Below, one piece after another: positions 27,489-37,223 of a DNA stretch of 64,000 bases; the first letter of the stretch is position 1; each line of letters opens with the position of its first letter. A program made the translations under genes and the position numbers. A model generated the notes under the pieces. That model was not told the DNA's origin and made no database searches. It worked only from the letters and a program-made list of their open reading frames with translations. This stretch comes from Leptospiraceae bacterium. Lineage in GTDB: Bacteria > Spirochaetota > Leptospiria > Leptospirales > Leptospiraceae. The stretch lies in assembly GCA_016711485.1 (NCBI GenBank), contig JADJSX010000024.1, positions 186,001-250,000 of the forward strand. Direction: 5' to 3'.

Positions 27489-28212
27489 AATGCTATACTT
27501 TGAAAGTAATAGGGAAACCTACAGTCTGACAATTAAAAAGAACGAAGAACTTATTGCAAGAAAATTTTTAAGCCTTAAATAGAGTTTACAATTTTTTTAA
27601 GGAAATATATAACTTAAAGGTGAAAAAAATAAATCTATCTAACGTTAAAATTCAGTTGATTTACTATTTACGAAATATGTCTCTATAACTTTTAAATAAT
27701 CTAAAGAAGCTTCTGTACCGATCCCGATTGTATTCTAAAATCTTTCGTAATTTTATCTTGCATCGCTCCATGTCTGACCTCAATGTCCGTATGAACTATG
27801 ATACCTACATTAATTTATCGCATATCGTCTAAATATAAATAGGCTGTCGCAATATATTAAGTATCCGCATCACTTAATTTATTTTGATTTTTGTTTTAGT
27901 TTAAATACGCATGTATCAATAGTCTGCATTACAGCTTGGCTGATGAAGAGCAAGCAGCGATGAGAGGAAAGACCACCATTATTTTTCGTCCTATTGTTGT
28001 GATAGCAACAATGGGCTTGAACATTAGCGAAAGAGATGGAGGGAGAAACATTGAGTTCGGGTGAGTTTTTAGAAGTAAAAATTTGAACTGGATAAATGAC
28101 TTTTTTAGTCGATTCACTTAGCTTTCGATTCTGAGAAATTAACACAATTTTCACTCGACATAAACTATACTCTATTTAATTTCAAAAATGTCTAAAACTT
28201 ATGGAGTAATTT
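27489..28212. other. Long spacer, no gene recognised
   Basis: About 720 bases between the divergent TonB receptor and tldD, so it must hold both promoters. Leftward frames at 27879 to 28154 and near 27720 to 27830 look protein-like in short patches, but are broken by stops and show no family motif; they may be decayed genes. TTGAGTTCGGGTGAG at 28050 also occurs near 984. No riboswitch, tRNA or CRISPR pattern seen. tldD has GGAG nine bases before its ATG. Confidence 0.45.
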
Positions 28213-29601
28213 ATGGACGAGAAAAAAGCAGAGAAAATCATTCAAGCTGGACTTGATAAAAAAGCAGACTTCGTAGAATTATTTGTAGAGGAAACACGAG
28301 GTGCATCCGTAGCGTATAACAACCGTAAGGTGGAGACAGCAAGTGCAGGAACCGATTATGGAATTGGCATTCGAATGATTTATGGAACAGAAGTTTTTTA
28401 TGCAAATACTAGTAATGATGAAGAAGAACATTTATTACAACTAATCGAAGCATTGTCAAAAACAAAGTCTGACACAAAACAATCTGTCCAAGCAGGCAAA
28501 GTAATCCAATTACAAGAAAAATTATTTCCGAGTTTACACACCATTACCCTTGATCCTAGAAAAATTGGACAAGAAAAAAAATTATCTATTCTAAAACTCG
28601 CCGATGAAACAGCTCGCGCTCTATCGCCCAAAGTTGCACAAGTAAGTGCGCGTGCGTTTGATTCCGTATCGAACATTTTAATTTTTAACAGCGAGGGGCT
28701 AATGGTAAAAGACTTTCGTGTTCTATCTCGTTTTACTATGTCTGTAACAACAATGGATGGAGGCGAAATGTTTTCAGCAGGAGAATCTCCAGGGGCACAG
28801 AGAGGATTTGAATTTTTTGAGTCTTTAGATGTAGCAAATTACGCAAAAACGGCAACCGAAAGAGCATTACTTATGTTATCCGCAGGATATGTGACTGGAA
28901 AAAAAATGCCTGTTGTAATGGGAAATGGATTTGGCGGAGTAATATTTCACGAAGCTTGCGGTCATCCACTTGAGACGGAAGCAATTCGCAAAAAAGCTTC
29001 TCCATTTTGTGATAAACTAGGTCAACAAATCGCGCATACCGCAGTCACTGCAATTGATGAAGGAGCAATTCCTAATTCGTGGGGATCTATCAATGTGGAT
29101 GACGAAGGTTATCCAGTCGAGAAAACAGTTCTTATTGAAAATGGAATTTTAAAAAATTATCTTTCTGACAGAGTTGGCGCAATGGAAACAGGAGTGCGAA
29201 GAACTGGATCGGCAAGACGGGAATCTTACCATTATGCGCCGGTTTCTCGAATGAGAAATACTTATATAGATAATGGCAAAGACAAGTTCGAAGAAATGAT
29301 TCTTTCCATCGAAGATGGACTATATGCAAAAAAAATGGGAGGCGGTTCAGTAAATCCTGCAACCGGCGAATTCAACTTTGCAGTGGAAGAAGGATATCTC
29401 ATTAAAAATGGAAAGATTACTGTTCCTGTTCGGGGAGCAACGTTAATCGGAAAAGGACATGAAATACTGCCTAAGATTTCTATGGTGGGAGATGACTTGG
29501 AGATAACAGCGGGTATGTGCGGAGCCGCTTCCGGTTCGATTCCTGTTACAGTGGGACAACCAAGTATAAAAGTAGATGAAATTTTAGTGGGTGGTAGATA
29601 A
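28213..29601 (+). CDS. tldD: Zinc metalloprotease TldD
   Basis: Catalytic half of the TldD/TldE(PmbA) heterodimer, which degrades unfolded or modified peptides and matures peptides such as microcins. The 462-residue protein has the zinc motif HEACGH in GVIFHEACGHPLETE, with later zinc ligand candidate Cys in TAGMCGAASGSIPV, the conserved FVELFVEE and RVGAMETG regions, and a full C-terminal ILVGGR. It shares one base with pmbA (TAATG), so the two are translationally coupled. No peptide precursor was recognised beside it. Confidence 0.93.
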   Translation: MDEKKAEKIIQAGLDKKADFVELFVEETRGASVAYNNRKVETASAGTDYGIGIRMIYGTEVFYANTSNDEEEHLLQLIEALSKTKSDTKQSVQAGKVIQLQEKLFPSLHTITLDPRKIGQEKKLSILKLADETARALSPKVAQVSARAFDSVSNILIFNSEGLMVKDFRVLSRFTMSVTTMDGGEMFSAGESPGAQRGFEFFESLDVANYAKTATERALLMLSAGYVTGKKMPVVMGNGFGGVIFHEACGHPLETEAIRKKASPFCDKLGQQIAHTAVTAIDEGAIPNSWGSINVDDEGYPVEKTVLIENGILKNYLSDRVGAMETGVRRTGSARRESYHYAPVSRMRNTYIDNGKDKFEEMILSIEDGLYAKKMGGGSVNPATGEFNFAVEEGYLIKNGKITVPVRGATLIGKGHEILPKISMVGDDLEITAGMCGAASGSIPVTVGQPSIKVDEILVGGR

Positions 29602-30935
29602 TGAAATTAGAAGAAGCAGTAGAATTTATGAGTGCAGAAGCAAAGCGGCAAATGGCGGATAACTTCGACGTAATTGGCGTAGAATCCGACGAGTCGGGAG
29701 TTGAAGTATTTGAAGGAAAAGTAAAGAGCACAGAAATAGCAAGCTCTCGAGGAATTGGAATTCGCCTCTTTAAAGAAGGCAGACCGGGGATTGCTTACAC
29801 CGAAAAATTTTCCATAGACGCAATCAAACAAGCGGTGACAGATGCCAGCGCACACTCTCGAATAACCGATAGAATGGAACTTGATTTACCAGAGGGTGTA
29901 AAACTTCCTGACATAGACTTAGAAAGTTATAGAGAAGAAGTCAATGGAATTAGTTTTGATCAAATGATCGATCTTGGAATGAAACTAGAACAAGTAGCAC
30001 TTAACCAAGATAAAAAAATCGTAAACGTTCCCTTTTTAGGAGTTTCTAAATCCTCTGGACGATCCGTAATTCAAAACTCTAAAGGTGTATATTACACAAA
30101 AAGGAGTAACGCGGTATCCGCTGGACTTGGTGTTGTTGCAAAAGAAGGGGAGTCGAGCAAAATGGGCATTTACTCCAACGGTGGGCGTTCGTATTCTATT
30201 TTTGACACAGACTTTATGTCCAAAAAAGCAGTTGAGCGCGCATTAGAACTATTAGGCGCTGAACCGGTAGCAAGTAAACAATATCCGGTTGTATTTTCCA
30301 ACCGTGTTAGTTCTAGCATCATAGGAATGTTTCTTGCTCCCTACTTCGCGGAATTAGTCCAGAAAGGACAATCCCGATTAGCCGACAAAATAGGACAACA
30401 GATTGCTGCAGTAGATTTTACCATGACTTGTGATCCGCATATTCCAGGTTTTCCTGGCTCAAGACTTTTTGACAGCGAAGGAGTCGCTACAAAAAAAACT
30501 CCCATTGTAAAAAATGGAATTTTACAAACCTTTCTCTACAATTTAGAATCATCTAAAAAAGCAGGAATCGCACCCACTGGAAATGGAAGCCGCTCCTACG
30601 CCGGAAAAGCAGGAACTAGCACTTCCAATCTAATTGTAGACAAAGGTACGAAGACTGTTGAGGAGCTACTCTCTATTTACCCTGAATGTCTCTACATCAC
30701 CAAACTCGAAGGTTCTTCAGGATGTTCTGCTATTTCTGGTGAAATTTCTATCGGAGTTCAAGGATTTTTCTATCAGAATGGTAAACGCATACGACCTGTT
30801 GACCGCATAACGCTCAATTCAAATTACTTTGACTTACTCCACTTGATACGCGGATTTTCTAATGAATACAATGATGCTTTTAGTTCGGTTAAGATTCCAG
30901 ATATTTTGGTGGAGTCGATGTATGTGGCTGGGTGA
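29601..30935 (+). CDS. pmbA: Metalloprotease partner TldE/PmbA
   Basis: Non-catalytic partner of TldD. The 444-residue protein lacks the HExxxH motif that TldD has, and shows the PmbA features: EVFEGKVKSTEIASSRGIGIRLF near the N terminus, QYPVVFSNRVSSSIIGMF, DIVxxG-like gap, FPGSRLFDSEGVATKKTPIV (DxEG), GSRSYAG, and EGSSGCSAISGEISIGVQGFF near the C terminus. Its ATG overlaps the tldD stop by one base. The pair occupies one rightward operon ending about 50 bases before the MntA-type gene. Confidence 0.92.
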   Translation: MKLEEAVEFMSAEAKRQMADNFDVIGVESDESGVEVFEGKVKSTEIASSRGIGIRLFKEGRPGIAYTEKFSIDAIKQAVTDASAHSRITDRMELDLPEGVKLPDIDLESYREEVNGISFDQMIDLGMKLEQVALNQDKKIVNVPFLGVSKSSGRSVIQNSKGVYYTKRSNAVSAGLGVVAKEGESSKMGIYSNGGRSYSIFDTDFMSKKAVERALELLGAEPVASKQYPVVFSNRVSSSIIGMFLAPYFAELVQKGQSRLADKIGQQIAAVDFTMTCDPHIPGFPGSRLFDSEGVATKKTPIVKNGILQTFLYNLESSKKAGIAPTGNGSRSYAGKAGTSTSNLIVDKGTKTVEELLSIYPECLYITKLEGSSGCSAISGEISIGVQGFFYQNGKRIRPVDRITLNSNYFDLLHLIRGFSNEYNDAFSSVKIPDILVESMYVAG

Positions 30936-30983
30936 GCTACAAAAAATGATTGTTTTAAATTCTTTATTATTGAGAATAGAATC

Positions 30984-31271
30984 ATGAATCAAGAGATTAT
31001 CCAGACTATATCTGAATATTTTAAAACCAAAAAAATAAACAAAGCTTATCTTTTTGGTTCTTTTGCAAAAGGAATAGAAACAGATACAAGTGATATTGAT
31101 ATATTGGTCGAATTAAGTGAATCTATCGGATTTATGAAATTAATTGAATATAAATTAGATTTGGAAGAAAAATTAAATAAAAAAATTGATTTAGTCACTC
31201 CAGCTTCTCTATCTCCTCGAATCCTTCCTTTGATTCAAAAAGATTGGAAATTAATTTATGAACGACAATGA
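30984..31271 (+). CDS. mntA: MntA-type minimal nucleotidyltransferase antitoxin
   Basis: A 95-residue minimal nucleotidyltransferase with the core motif GSFAKGIETDTSDIDILVEL (GSxxxG then D-x-D). The third acidic residue of this fold is in KIDLVTP. In the HepT/MntA system this enzyme AMPylates and so silences the HepT toxin. It is directly followed by a HepT-like gene that overlaps by 14 bases. The fold is certain; partner-specific activity is inferred from the pairing. Confidence 0.85.
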   Translation: MNQEIIQTISEYFKTKKINKAYLFGSFAKGIETDTSDIDILVELSESIGFMKLIEYKLDLEEKLNKKIDLVTPASLSPRILPLIQKDWKLIYERQ

Positions 31272-31590
31272 TAAAATTAGATTACAACATATATTAGAAG
31301 CGATGGAAGATATTGAATCTTTTGTTGTCACATGCAATCGAGAAGAGTTTCTTAGAAATAAATTAATTCAGAGTGCTGTTGTAAGGCAATTCGAAATTAT
31401 TGGAGAAGCCTCTGGTGCGTTGTCACAGGAAACGCAATCTCAGTATTCTAATATCCCTTGGCGGATAATGAAAAATTTTCGCAATGTATTAATTCACCAA
31501 TATTTTGGTGTAGATTACAACGAAGTATATACCGTTATTGAAAATGAACTCCATTTTTTAAAAAGTGAAATCTATAATATAGTAAACTAG
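31258..31590 (+). CDS. hepT: HepT-like HEPN toxin
   Basis: A 110-residue HEPN-fold protein. The HEPN RNase motif R-x4-H-x-Y is present as RNVLIHQY near residue 79. In HepT the final Tyr is the residue that MntA modifies. The start lies within the end of mntA, a standard toxin-antitoxin overlap. It ends the tldD-pmbA-mntA-hepT run on this strand but is probably a separate, mobile module. Confidence 0.85.
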   Translation: MNDNDKIRLQHILEAMEDIESFVVTCNREEFLRNKLIQSAVVRQFEIIGEASGALSQETQSQYSNIPWRIMKNFRNVLIHQYFGVDYNEVYTVIENELHFLKSEIYNIVN

Positions 31591-31643
31591 AATAAAATCA
31601 TCTCATAAATTAAAGTTAAGACAGAGGTTAACCATAATTAACC

Positions 31644-32138
31644 CTAAACCTTCATCTTCAATTTCCCCTTCAACTCCTTCATAGCCTGTTGACGAATTTT
31701 CGCGTTATTGAAACGACGAATTTCGTCTTCGGTTTCGGGGATAATTGTTGGAACGGGAACGGGCTTTTTGTTTTCATCTAAAGCGACAAACGTCAAATAC
31801 GCAGTAGTCGCTCGGACTCTTTCTTGTTTGTAGGGGTTTTCTTTGATTACCTGCACGCCGATTTCCATAGAAGATGTTCCGGTATAATTTACACTCGCAC
31901 GAAGGATTACATGGTCGCCGATTTGGATGGGAGAAATAAACGTTAATCGATCGACTGAAAGGGTTACTGCCTCCCGTTCACAATGTCTTTGGGCAACCAT
32001 TACAGCAATTAAGTCAATCCAGGACATGATGACTCCCCCGAATGCTGTTCCGTAATGATTGGCGTGATCTGGCATTACGATGTATCTAGTTTCAATCGCA
32101 CTTTCTTTTGGAGTTTTGTTTTTTTCTGATTTTTGCAT
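31644..32138 (-). CDS. Acyl-CoA thioesterase, hotdog fold (YciA/Acot type)
   Basis: A 164-residue hotdog-fold enzyme: MPDHANHYGTAFGGVIMSWID has the HANxxGTxFGG helix motif with catalytic Asp, followed by AAVTLSVDR-like SVDRLTFISPIQIGD and the QVIKEN strand. The basic C-terminal tail (KLKGKLKMKV pattern) is typical of the acyl-CoA thioesterase group. Hydrolyses acyl-CoA to free acid and CoA. It is the downstream partner of an AbrB gene that ends six bases before it; the link is positional only. Confidence 0.88.
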   Translation of the reverse strand: MQKSEKNKTPKESAIETRYIVMPDHANHYGTAFGGVIMSWIDLIAVMVAQRHCEREAVTLSVDRLTFISPIQIGDHVILRASVNYTGTSSMEIGVQVIKENPYKQERVRATTAYLTFVALDENKKPVPVPTIIPETEDEIRRFNNAKIRQQAMKELKGKLKMKV

Positions 32139-32143
32139 TGGTT

Positions 32144-32422
32144 TTATTTTAATCCTTGCAAATAATTAATTCTACCTTCTCGCATTTTTTTTTGAAAATC
32201 AAGAATTGCTTTTTTATTTTCTAATTTGCCAGTGTAAATTAGTATATTACTCTTTTTCTTTAAATAGTTCGTGTTCTTAGTCGGAGAAACAAATAGTTGA
32301 ATCATTCCCTTCTCTTCTTGTAATTCAAGAGCCCCACCTTCGAGGATACCTAATCTATTTCGAATTTCTTGGGGAATTAAAATTCTACCGAATTTATCTA
32401 CTTTTAAAGTTATTGCACTCAT
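32144..32422 (-). CDS. AbrB/MazE/SpoVT-family DNA-binding protein, orphan antitoxin-like
   Basis: A 92-residue protein whose first 45 residues are a swapped-hairpin AbrB domain: VDKFGRILIPQEIRNRLGILEGGALELQEEKG. Such VapB/MazE-type proteins pair with a PIN or MazF toxin that usually overlaps the end. Here the next gene is a thioesterase and no toxin frame is present within 500 bases. It may be a stand-alone regulator or an orphan antitoxin. The C-terminal part is charged and has no known toxin-binding motif I could name. Confidence 0.78.
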   Translation of the reverse strand: MSAITLKVDKFGRILIPQEIRNRLGILEGGALELQEEKGMIQLFVSPTKNTNYLKKKSNILIYTGKLENKKAILDFQKKMREGRINYLQGLK

Positions 32423-32640
32423 ACTCTCCCTCTATTCAAAGATGAAATGAATCTATTGGCAAATTGTGTTCAAGCATTGCCAATTTGTCAATAGCAAATT
32501 TATCCTGAAACTTTTGATCTGTCTGGATGTGTAAATTCCGAGTTCTACTTTTACTATAAAAATGTTCTATTAGAGAATAGTATTTTCCTATCTTTTAAGT
32601 TTTTTACTTTTCAGTCTAAAAACGTAAATAGGAAAAAATT

Positions 32641-33099
32641 ATGAAAAAACAATTTGGAACTGAGTGGATATCTGAGAACAGTTTGATCATTACCCGTTTG
32701 AAAGGAGAAGTCGATGAAACAGATGTAAAAGAATGGAATCAATCTCTACAAGAAACATTTGCAGAATTGCCTAATCATTCCAAGTTTAAAATCTTAATTG
32801 ATTTATATGGCTTTCAGGCGAAAAATTTAGAAGTTCATAAGCAATACAGAGAAATTGTTCCTCTTACTCTCGCACGATTTGGATGGAAAGTTGGATATGT
32901 GGATATGTTTGAGAGAAAAAAAGATTTAGTGCTTACAACAGATAGAGGAATACAATGTGTAGCCGCAGTTCATGTGCATCAAGATGAAACCAAAATTAAT
33001 AAATATGAAGAATTGTATAGTCGGGAAAATGAACATTTTTGGACAGATTTGGAAAAGGCAGAAGAATGGATTAGAGACTATCAAAAAGGATTGACCTAA
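32641..33099 (+). CDS. SpoIIAA/STAS-like fold protein, unknown function
   Basis: A 152-residue cytoplasmic protein with alternating strands and helices: LIITRLKGEVDETDVKEWNQ and FKILIDLYGFQAKNLE, then VGYVDMF and WTDLEKAEEWIRDY near the C terminus. The order (VTxxxxLxGxV, ILIDLxG) resembles the SpoIIAA/STAS-like group. No phosphorylatable Ser in the usual DSxG position was seen. It is 31 bases upstream of murB, and may share its transcript. The call is by pattern only. Confidence 0.55.
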   Translation: MKKQFGTEWISENSLIITRLKGEVDETDVKEWNQSLQETFAELPNHSKFKILIDLYGFQAKNLEVHKQYREIVPLTLARFGWKVGYVDMFERKKDLVLTTDRGIQCVAAVHVHQDETKINKYEELYSRENEHFWTDLEKAEEWIRDYQKGLT

Positions 33100-33129
33100 G
33101 TTTTAAATTAGAAAGTCTATCCTTGTAAA

Positions 33130-34083
33130 ATGAAATCCTTAACACAAACACAAAAGTCAGAGGTTATCCAATCTCTAAACCAAAAAAAAATTTCTTATCG
33201 AAGGGATGTAAATTTATCCGTATTATCCTCATTTAAGATTGGAGGAATTTCCCCTTTAGTCATCGAACCAGAAAATAACGAAAGTCTTTTATTAACGTTA
33301 GAACTTTTAAAACAAACCGACGCTCCGTTTAAAGTTTTGGGAGGTGGTTCAAATCTTTTGATTTCAGATATTCCAGATGATTTTATTACGCTTAGACTTT
33401 CTGGTGAGTTTAAGGAATTTAGACAAATAGAAGATGGCATTTTTTACATTGGAGCGGCGGCTAACACCACACCTACCTTCAAAAAGATTTCGCTTATGGG
33501 ATATACCGGCGTTGAGTTTTTGAGCACGATTCCCGGCTGGGTTGGGGGTGCTGTGATTCAAAATGCTGGTTGTTACGGCGGAGAACTTTTTAATAAAACA
33601 GAATTTGTTGAATTCATAAAAGACGGCAGTCTACATCGGAAGAAAAAAGGAGAAGTAGAGCACGGTTACCGGTTTACAGAGTTTCTCCGCAACAAAGATT
33701 CTATCATCACTGGAATTCAAGTCAAAGTAGAAGCGGGCAATTTAGAAGAAATCGAAGCATCTCTAAAAGAAAAACGCGACAAACGAAATTCTTCCCAACC
33801 AGAAAACAAAAAAAGTGCCGGCTCTGTATTTAAAAATCCAAACTTGAAAGACGAACAGGGAAATCCTATTAAAAGTTGGAAACTGATTGACAACGCAGGG
33901 CTAAGAGGTCTTATCCGCGGCGGGGCACAGATTTCCCCTGAACATTGTAATTTTATTGTGAATACGGGTGGTGCTACAGCGGCTGATGTGCATTATCTTG
34001 TCCAAACCATTCGAGAAAAAGTTTTATCCTCCAGTGGAATACTTTTAGAAAGAGAAGTAGAATACTTTGGAAAAATTGAATAA
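33130..34083 (+). CDS. murB: UDP-N-acetylenolpyruvoylglucosamine reductase
   Basis: NADPH- and FAD-dependent enzyme that reduces the enolpyruvyl group to lactyl to make UDP-MurNAc. The 317-residue protein has SSFKIGG (FAD), VLGGGSNLLIS, the GYTGVEFLSTIPGWVGGAVIQNAGCYGGE region, and the catalytic SAGSVFKNPN and the later PEHCNFIVN. The chain is type II-like in length. The stop is followed within two bases by the sirtuin start. Confidence 0.95.
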   Translation: MKSLTQTQKSEVIQSLNQKKISYRRDVNLSVLSSFKIGGISPLVIEPENNESLLLTLELLKQTDAPFKVLGGGSNLLISDIPDDFITLRLSGEFKEFRQIEDGIFYIGAAANTTPTFKKISLMGYTGVEFLSTIPGWVGGAVIQNAGCYGGELFNKTEFVEFIKDGSLHRKKKGEVEHGYRFTEFLRNKDSIITGIQVKVEAGNLEEIEASLKEKRDKRNSSQPENKKSAGSVFKNPNLKDEQGNPIKSWKLIDNAGLRGLIRGGAQISPEHCNFIVNTGGATAADVHYLVQTIREKVLSSSGILLEREVEYFGKIE

Positions 34084-34084
34084 A

Positions 34085-34819
34085 ATGATACTTGACCCAC
34101 TCATTATTTCAAAAATCAAGTCTGCAAAAAGAGTAACAGTATTATCCGGTGCCGGCATTTCAGCTGAAAGTGGTATACCTACATTTCGTGGAGCTGGTGG
34201 TTACTGGAAATCCTATCGAGCAGAAGATTTGGCAACACCAGAGGCATTTGCCCTTAACCCCAAATTAGTATGGGAGTGGTATTGTATGCGTATGCAAGTT
34301 TGTTTAGATGCCAAACCAAATCCGGGTCACGATATAGTTGCAAAAATGGAGCAGTATTTTCCTGAATTTTTACTTATAACTCAAAATGTTGACGGACTTC
34401 ACGTTCGTGCGGGAAACAAAAAGTTAGTCGAAATTCACGGAAATATTTTTACTGCCCGATGTACAACCTGTAATACTAAATTTACATTTCAAAAAGTACC
34501 GTTAGAAATTCCTGTTAATTGTGTTTCCTGCGGAAAATTAGCAAGACCTCATATAGTCTGGTTTGGCGAATCTTATGATATGGAGATTTTGAACCAAGCT
34601 AGAAATTTTTTGCTTAAATCTGATTTAATATTCATAATTGGAACTTCTGGTCAGGTAAGTGTTCCGGTTCAATTGGCAATTGAGGCAATAAAGAATGGAG
34701 CGTATTCCGTCGAAATAAATCCGGAAATTTCGACCTTATCTAATGAAGTAGATATGCATTTTGCAAAACCCTCAGGAGACATTTTACCCAAAATTTGGCA
34801 AGAAATTATTGAAAATTAA
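34085..34819 (+). CDS. cobB: NAD-dependent protein deacylase, Sir2 family
   Basis: A 244-residue sirtuin: GAGISAESGIPTFRGAGG (NAD loop), TQNVDGLHVRAG, IHGNIFTARC, RPHIVWFGE, GTSGQVSVPV. The four zinc Cys are in CTTC and CVSC. Removes acetyl or longer acyl groups from lysines. I start at ATG 34085 rather than the in-frame TTG at 34067 because the family pattern starts within 20 residues. It is translated directly after murB, separated by one base, so they are one operon. Confidence 0.92.
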   Translation: MILDPLIISKIKSAKRVTVLSGAGISAESGIPTFRGAGGYWKSYRAEDLATPEAFALNPKLVWEWYCMRMQVCLDAKPNPGHDIVAKMEQYFPEFLLITQNVDGLHVRAGNKKLVEIHGNIFTARCTTCNTKFTFQKVPLEIPVNCVSCGKLARPHIVWFGESYDMEILNQARNFLLKSDLIFIIGTSGQVSVPVQLAIEAIKNGAYSVEINPEISTLSNEVDMHFAKPSGDILPKIWQEIIEN

Positions 34820-34890
34820 ACTTGAAGTTTAAACACGAGTTTGAATTATTTAAATCTATATATTGAATTGTATATCAGTAGGAGTTTTTC

Positions 34891-35847
34891 ATGAAATTAT
34901 TTTCTAAAAGTATCTTTTTTTTAGCAGTGTATTTGTCCCTTTTCAATTTTATTTTTGCTAAACCTGTAGAGGATCGAGGAATCAAAAAAGCAATTAAAAA
35001 AGCAGATACTGAGTTTTTTAAAACTATTAAATTGGAAGATTTGGAAGCTGGAAATAAACCTGATTCTGAGGGTAAAACTTTAATTACCCGCATGGAGATT
35101 GATGGAGTAAACGCTTTAGTAGGAGCCTTTAAAAACCCAGACGTTGAAGTCAGAAAACGAATTTATAAAGAGCTACTTTATCAAGATATTTTTAAAGATT
35201 TAGAAGGTGTAACCGTTGCGGATTTCATGTCTCAAGATAAACAACTAAAACAATACTTAGATAAACTTAGAATTGCTATTTATTCCATAGATGAATTGGA
35301 AAATGCAGAAGCCGCTGATGCGTTAGCCGCTCTAATAAAACAATACGGTTATAGCGTGAAAGAAGCAATAAAGATGAAAAATCCAAAAGCATTGGCTTTA
35401 ATGACTCCGGAATTTTTCAAAAAATCTAACTTAGAAGATCCCAAAACTGTTATTGTTAGATTTAAAAAAAATGGAACCAAAACTCTCATAAAGGCACTCG
35501 AATATGAGCCAGCGAATCCAGAAACCAGAAAGTTAATTATCGAAAGTCTTTTTTATAAAACACTCGGCGGTCCGCAAAAAGTAATCTCAAAAAAAAGCAC
35601 AAGAGAATTGAGAGCAGAAAGTATATTTTTAACTGCAGATAAAGAAAAAAATCCGGAAATGAGAACTCTATTAGTAAAATTGGCAGAAGCATACTACCTT
35701 CCCGAAGACCCTGCTCAAGATGATAATAAAAAAGAGGAGACAGTCGAGAAAGAAAAATCCTCTGAAGATGAGGAAGATGAGTCTCTAAAAGAAGAAATTA
35801 AAGAAAAACCGAAAACTAAAAAAAAGAATAAAAACAAAAAACAATGA
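34891..35847 (+). CDS. Exported helical-repeat protein with charged C-terminal tail, unknown function
   Basis: A 318-residue protein with a signal peptide (FFLAVYLSLFNFIFA, cut near residue 23) and HEAT-like helices such as TLITRMEIDGVNALVGAFKN and RKRIYKELLYQDIFKD. The last 45 residues are nearly all Glu, Lys, Asp and Ser. Nothing in it resembles an enzyme. It is translated with the MFS transporter (4-base overlap) and is the first of a four-gene run. An envelope-associated role is suggested by export and tail only. Confidence 0.6.
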   Translation: MKLFSKSIFFLAVYLSLFNFIFAKPVEDRGIKKAIKKADTEFFKTIKLEDLEAGNKPDSEGKTLITRMEIDGVNALVGAFKNPDVEVRKRIYKELLYQDIFKDLEGVTVADFMSQDKQLKQYLDKLRIAIYSIDELENAEAADALAALIKQYGYSVKEAIKMKNPKALALMTPEFFKKSNLEDPKTVIVRFKKNGTKTLIKALEYEPANPETRKLIIESLFYKTLGGPQKVISKKSTRELRAESIFLTADKEKNPEMRTLLVKLAEAYYLPEDPAQDDNKKEETVEKEKSSEDEEDESLKEEIKEKPKTKKKNKNKKQ

Positions 35848-37223
35848 ACTCAATCAGTAAGTCGAGAAACCTTCTTTCCTATTTTGGATTAGGAGAATTA
35901 TCTTCTCAAGGCTGGAGAGTAATTTTAGCTTTTTGGATGATAATTGGAATGACTTTCTTTTTATTCGGCGATCAAAACTTAATTGCTCCAAATCTAAAAA
36001 ACATCGCCGCCTCTTTCGGTATCACAGACCAAAAAGAAATCGATTGGTATATGGGGGGGCTAATACCAATTTTCTTCTTTATTCTCGGTGGGTGTGTGTC
36101 TATTTCTATGGGATATTTTTCTCAAAAATTTTCTCGAAAAAATTTACTGTTATTTTCTGTTCTTATGGGAGAAATTCCATGTTTTCTAACTGGATTTTCT
36201 ACTTCTTATACTGAATTTTTTATTTATAGAGTATTATGCGGATTTGGATTGGGTGGGGTTTTTCCAGTATTATTTTCTATTGTCGGGGATTATTTTTCTT
36301 CAAAGTCCAGAGTGACGGCTACTGCCTATATTTCGCTCGCAATGGGACTCGGTGTGGGTATAGGACAATTAGTCGGAGGAATTCTTGGCAATTCCGATCC
36401 AATCAATGGCTGGAGAACTAGCTTTATTATAATGTCAATTCCTTCCTTTGTTTTTGCTTTCGTATACTGGATATTTTGTAAGGAACCCAAACAAGGCATA
36501 ATGGAAGAAGAATTCCGAGATATAAATGTAGATGAATTAAGTCATAAATTATCCTTAGAAGATATAAAAATAATATTAAAAAGTAAAACTAACCTAGGAG
36601 TCTTTTTACAAGGAATTCCTGGGTGTGTCCCGTGGGGTGTATTTTTTGTATTTTTAGTAGATTATTATGAATCAACATATTCTTTAGGAAAAGCAGAAGC
36701 TTCCGGATTACTGACATTTGCCGCTATTGGAATATTTCTTGGAACTTTTTTAGGTGGATTAATCGGGCAAAAACTATTTAATATCAATAGGACATACCAA
36801 CCATTATTTGCAATGGCCTCAATTTTTCTTGGAGTATTTCCATGTCTTTATTTACTTCATGCTGGTCCAATCGTACACTCTCCTATTTTTATTTTAGTAA
36901 ATATTTTTGCAGGAATGATTATCACATTTCCACTATCGAATGTTCGGTCTATTTTAATTGCAGCGAATTCTCCTAAAAATAGAAGTGCTGCATTTGCACT
37001 CTATAACTTGACGGACGATCTTGGAAAAGGTCTCGGTCCTGCATTGAGTGCAATTATATTAACATTGATCCCGAATAGAACAATAGCTCTATCGATTTCC
37101 ATTTTATTTTGGATTCCTAGTGCATTATTTTGGTTGCCTATTGTATTTAATTTTAAAAAAGATGAATTAAAGGTAAGAGAATCATTAATAATAGATGCAA
37201 TGAGGGTAAAGGCAAATACATGA
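35844..37223 (+). CDS. MFS-type membrane transporter
   Basis: A 459-residue protein with 12 hydrophobic segments; the first halves show the MFS loops GGCVSISMGYFSQKFSRKNLLL and IYRVLCGFGLGGVFPVLFSIVGDYF, with a second-half GLGPALSAII. The pattern is nearest to the Spinster-like MFS group; substrate is not evident. Its start overlaps the upstream exported protein stop and its stop overlaps mtnC by four bases, so it is in the centre of a tight operon. Confidence 0.82.
   Translation: MNSISKSRNLLSYFGLGELSSQGWRVILAFWMIIGMTFFLFGDQNLIAPNLKNIAASFGITDQKEIDWYMGGLIPIFFFILGGCVSISMGYFSQKFSRKNLLLFSVLMGEIPCFLTGFSTSYTEFFIYRVLCGFGLGGVFPVLFSIVGDYFSSKSRVTATAYISLAMGLGVGIGQLVGGILGNSDPINGWRTSFIIMSIPSFVFAFVYWIFCKEPKQGIMEEEFRDINVDELSHKLSLEDIKIILKSKTNLGVFLQGIPGCVPWGVFFVFLVDYYESTYSLGKAEASGLLTFAAIGIFLGTFLGGLIGQKLFNINRTYQPLFAMASIFLGVFPCLYLLHAGPIVHSPIFILVNIFAGMIITFPLSNVRSILIAANSPKNRSAAFALYNLTDDLGKGLGPALSAIILTLIPNRTIALSISILFWIPSALFWLPIVFNFKKDELKVRESLIIDAMRVKANT

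Noticed and set aside
27879..28154. Leftward 91-residue frame before tldD
   Set aside because: No start with ribosome site, no recognisable family, and probable decay.
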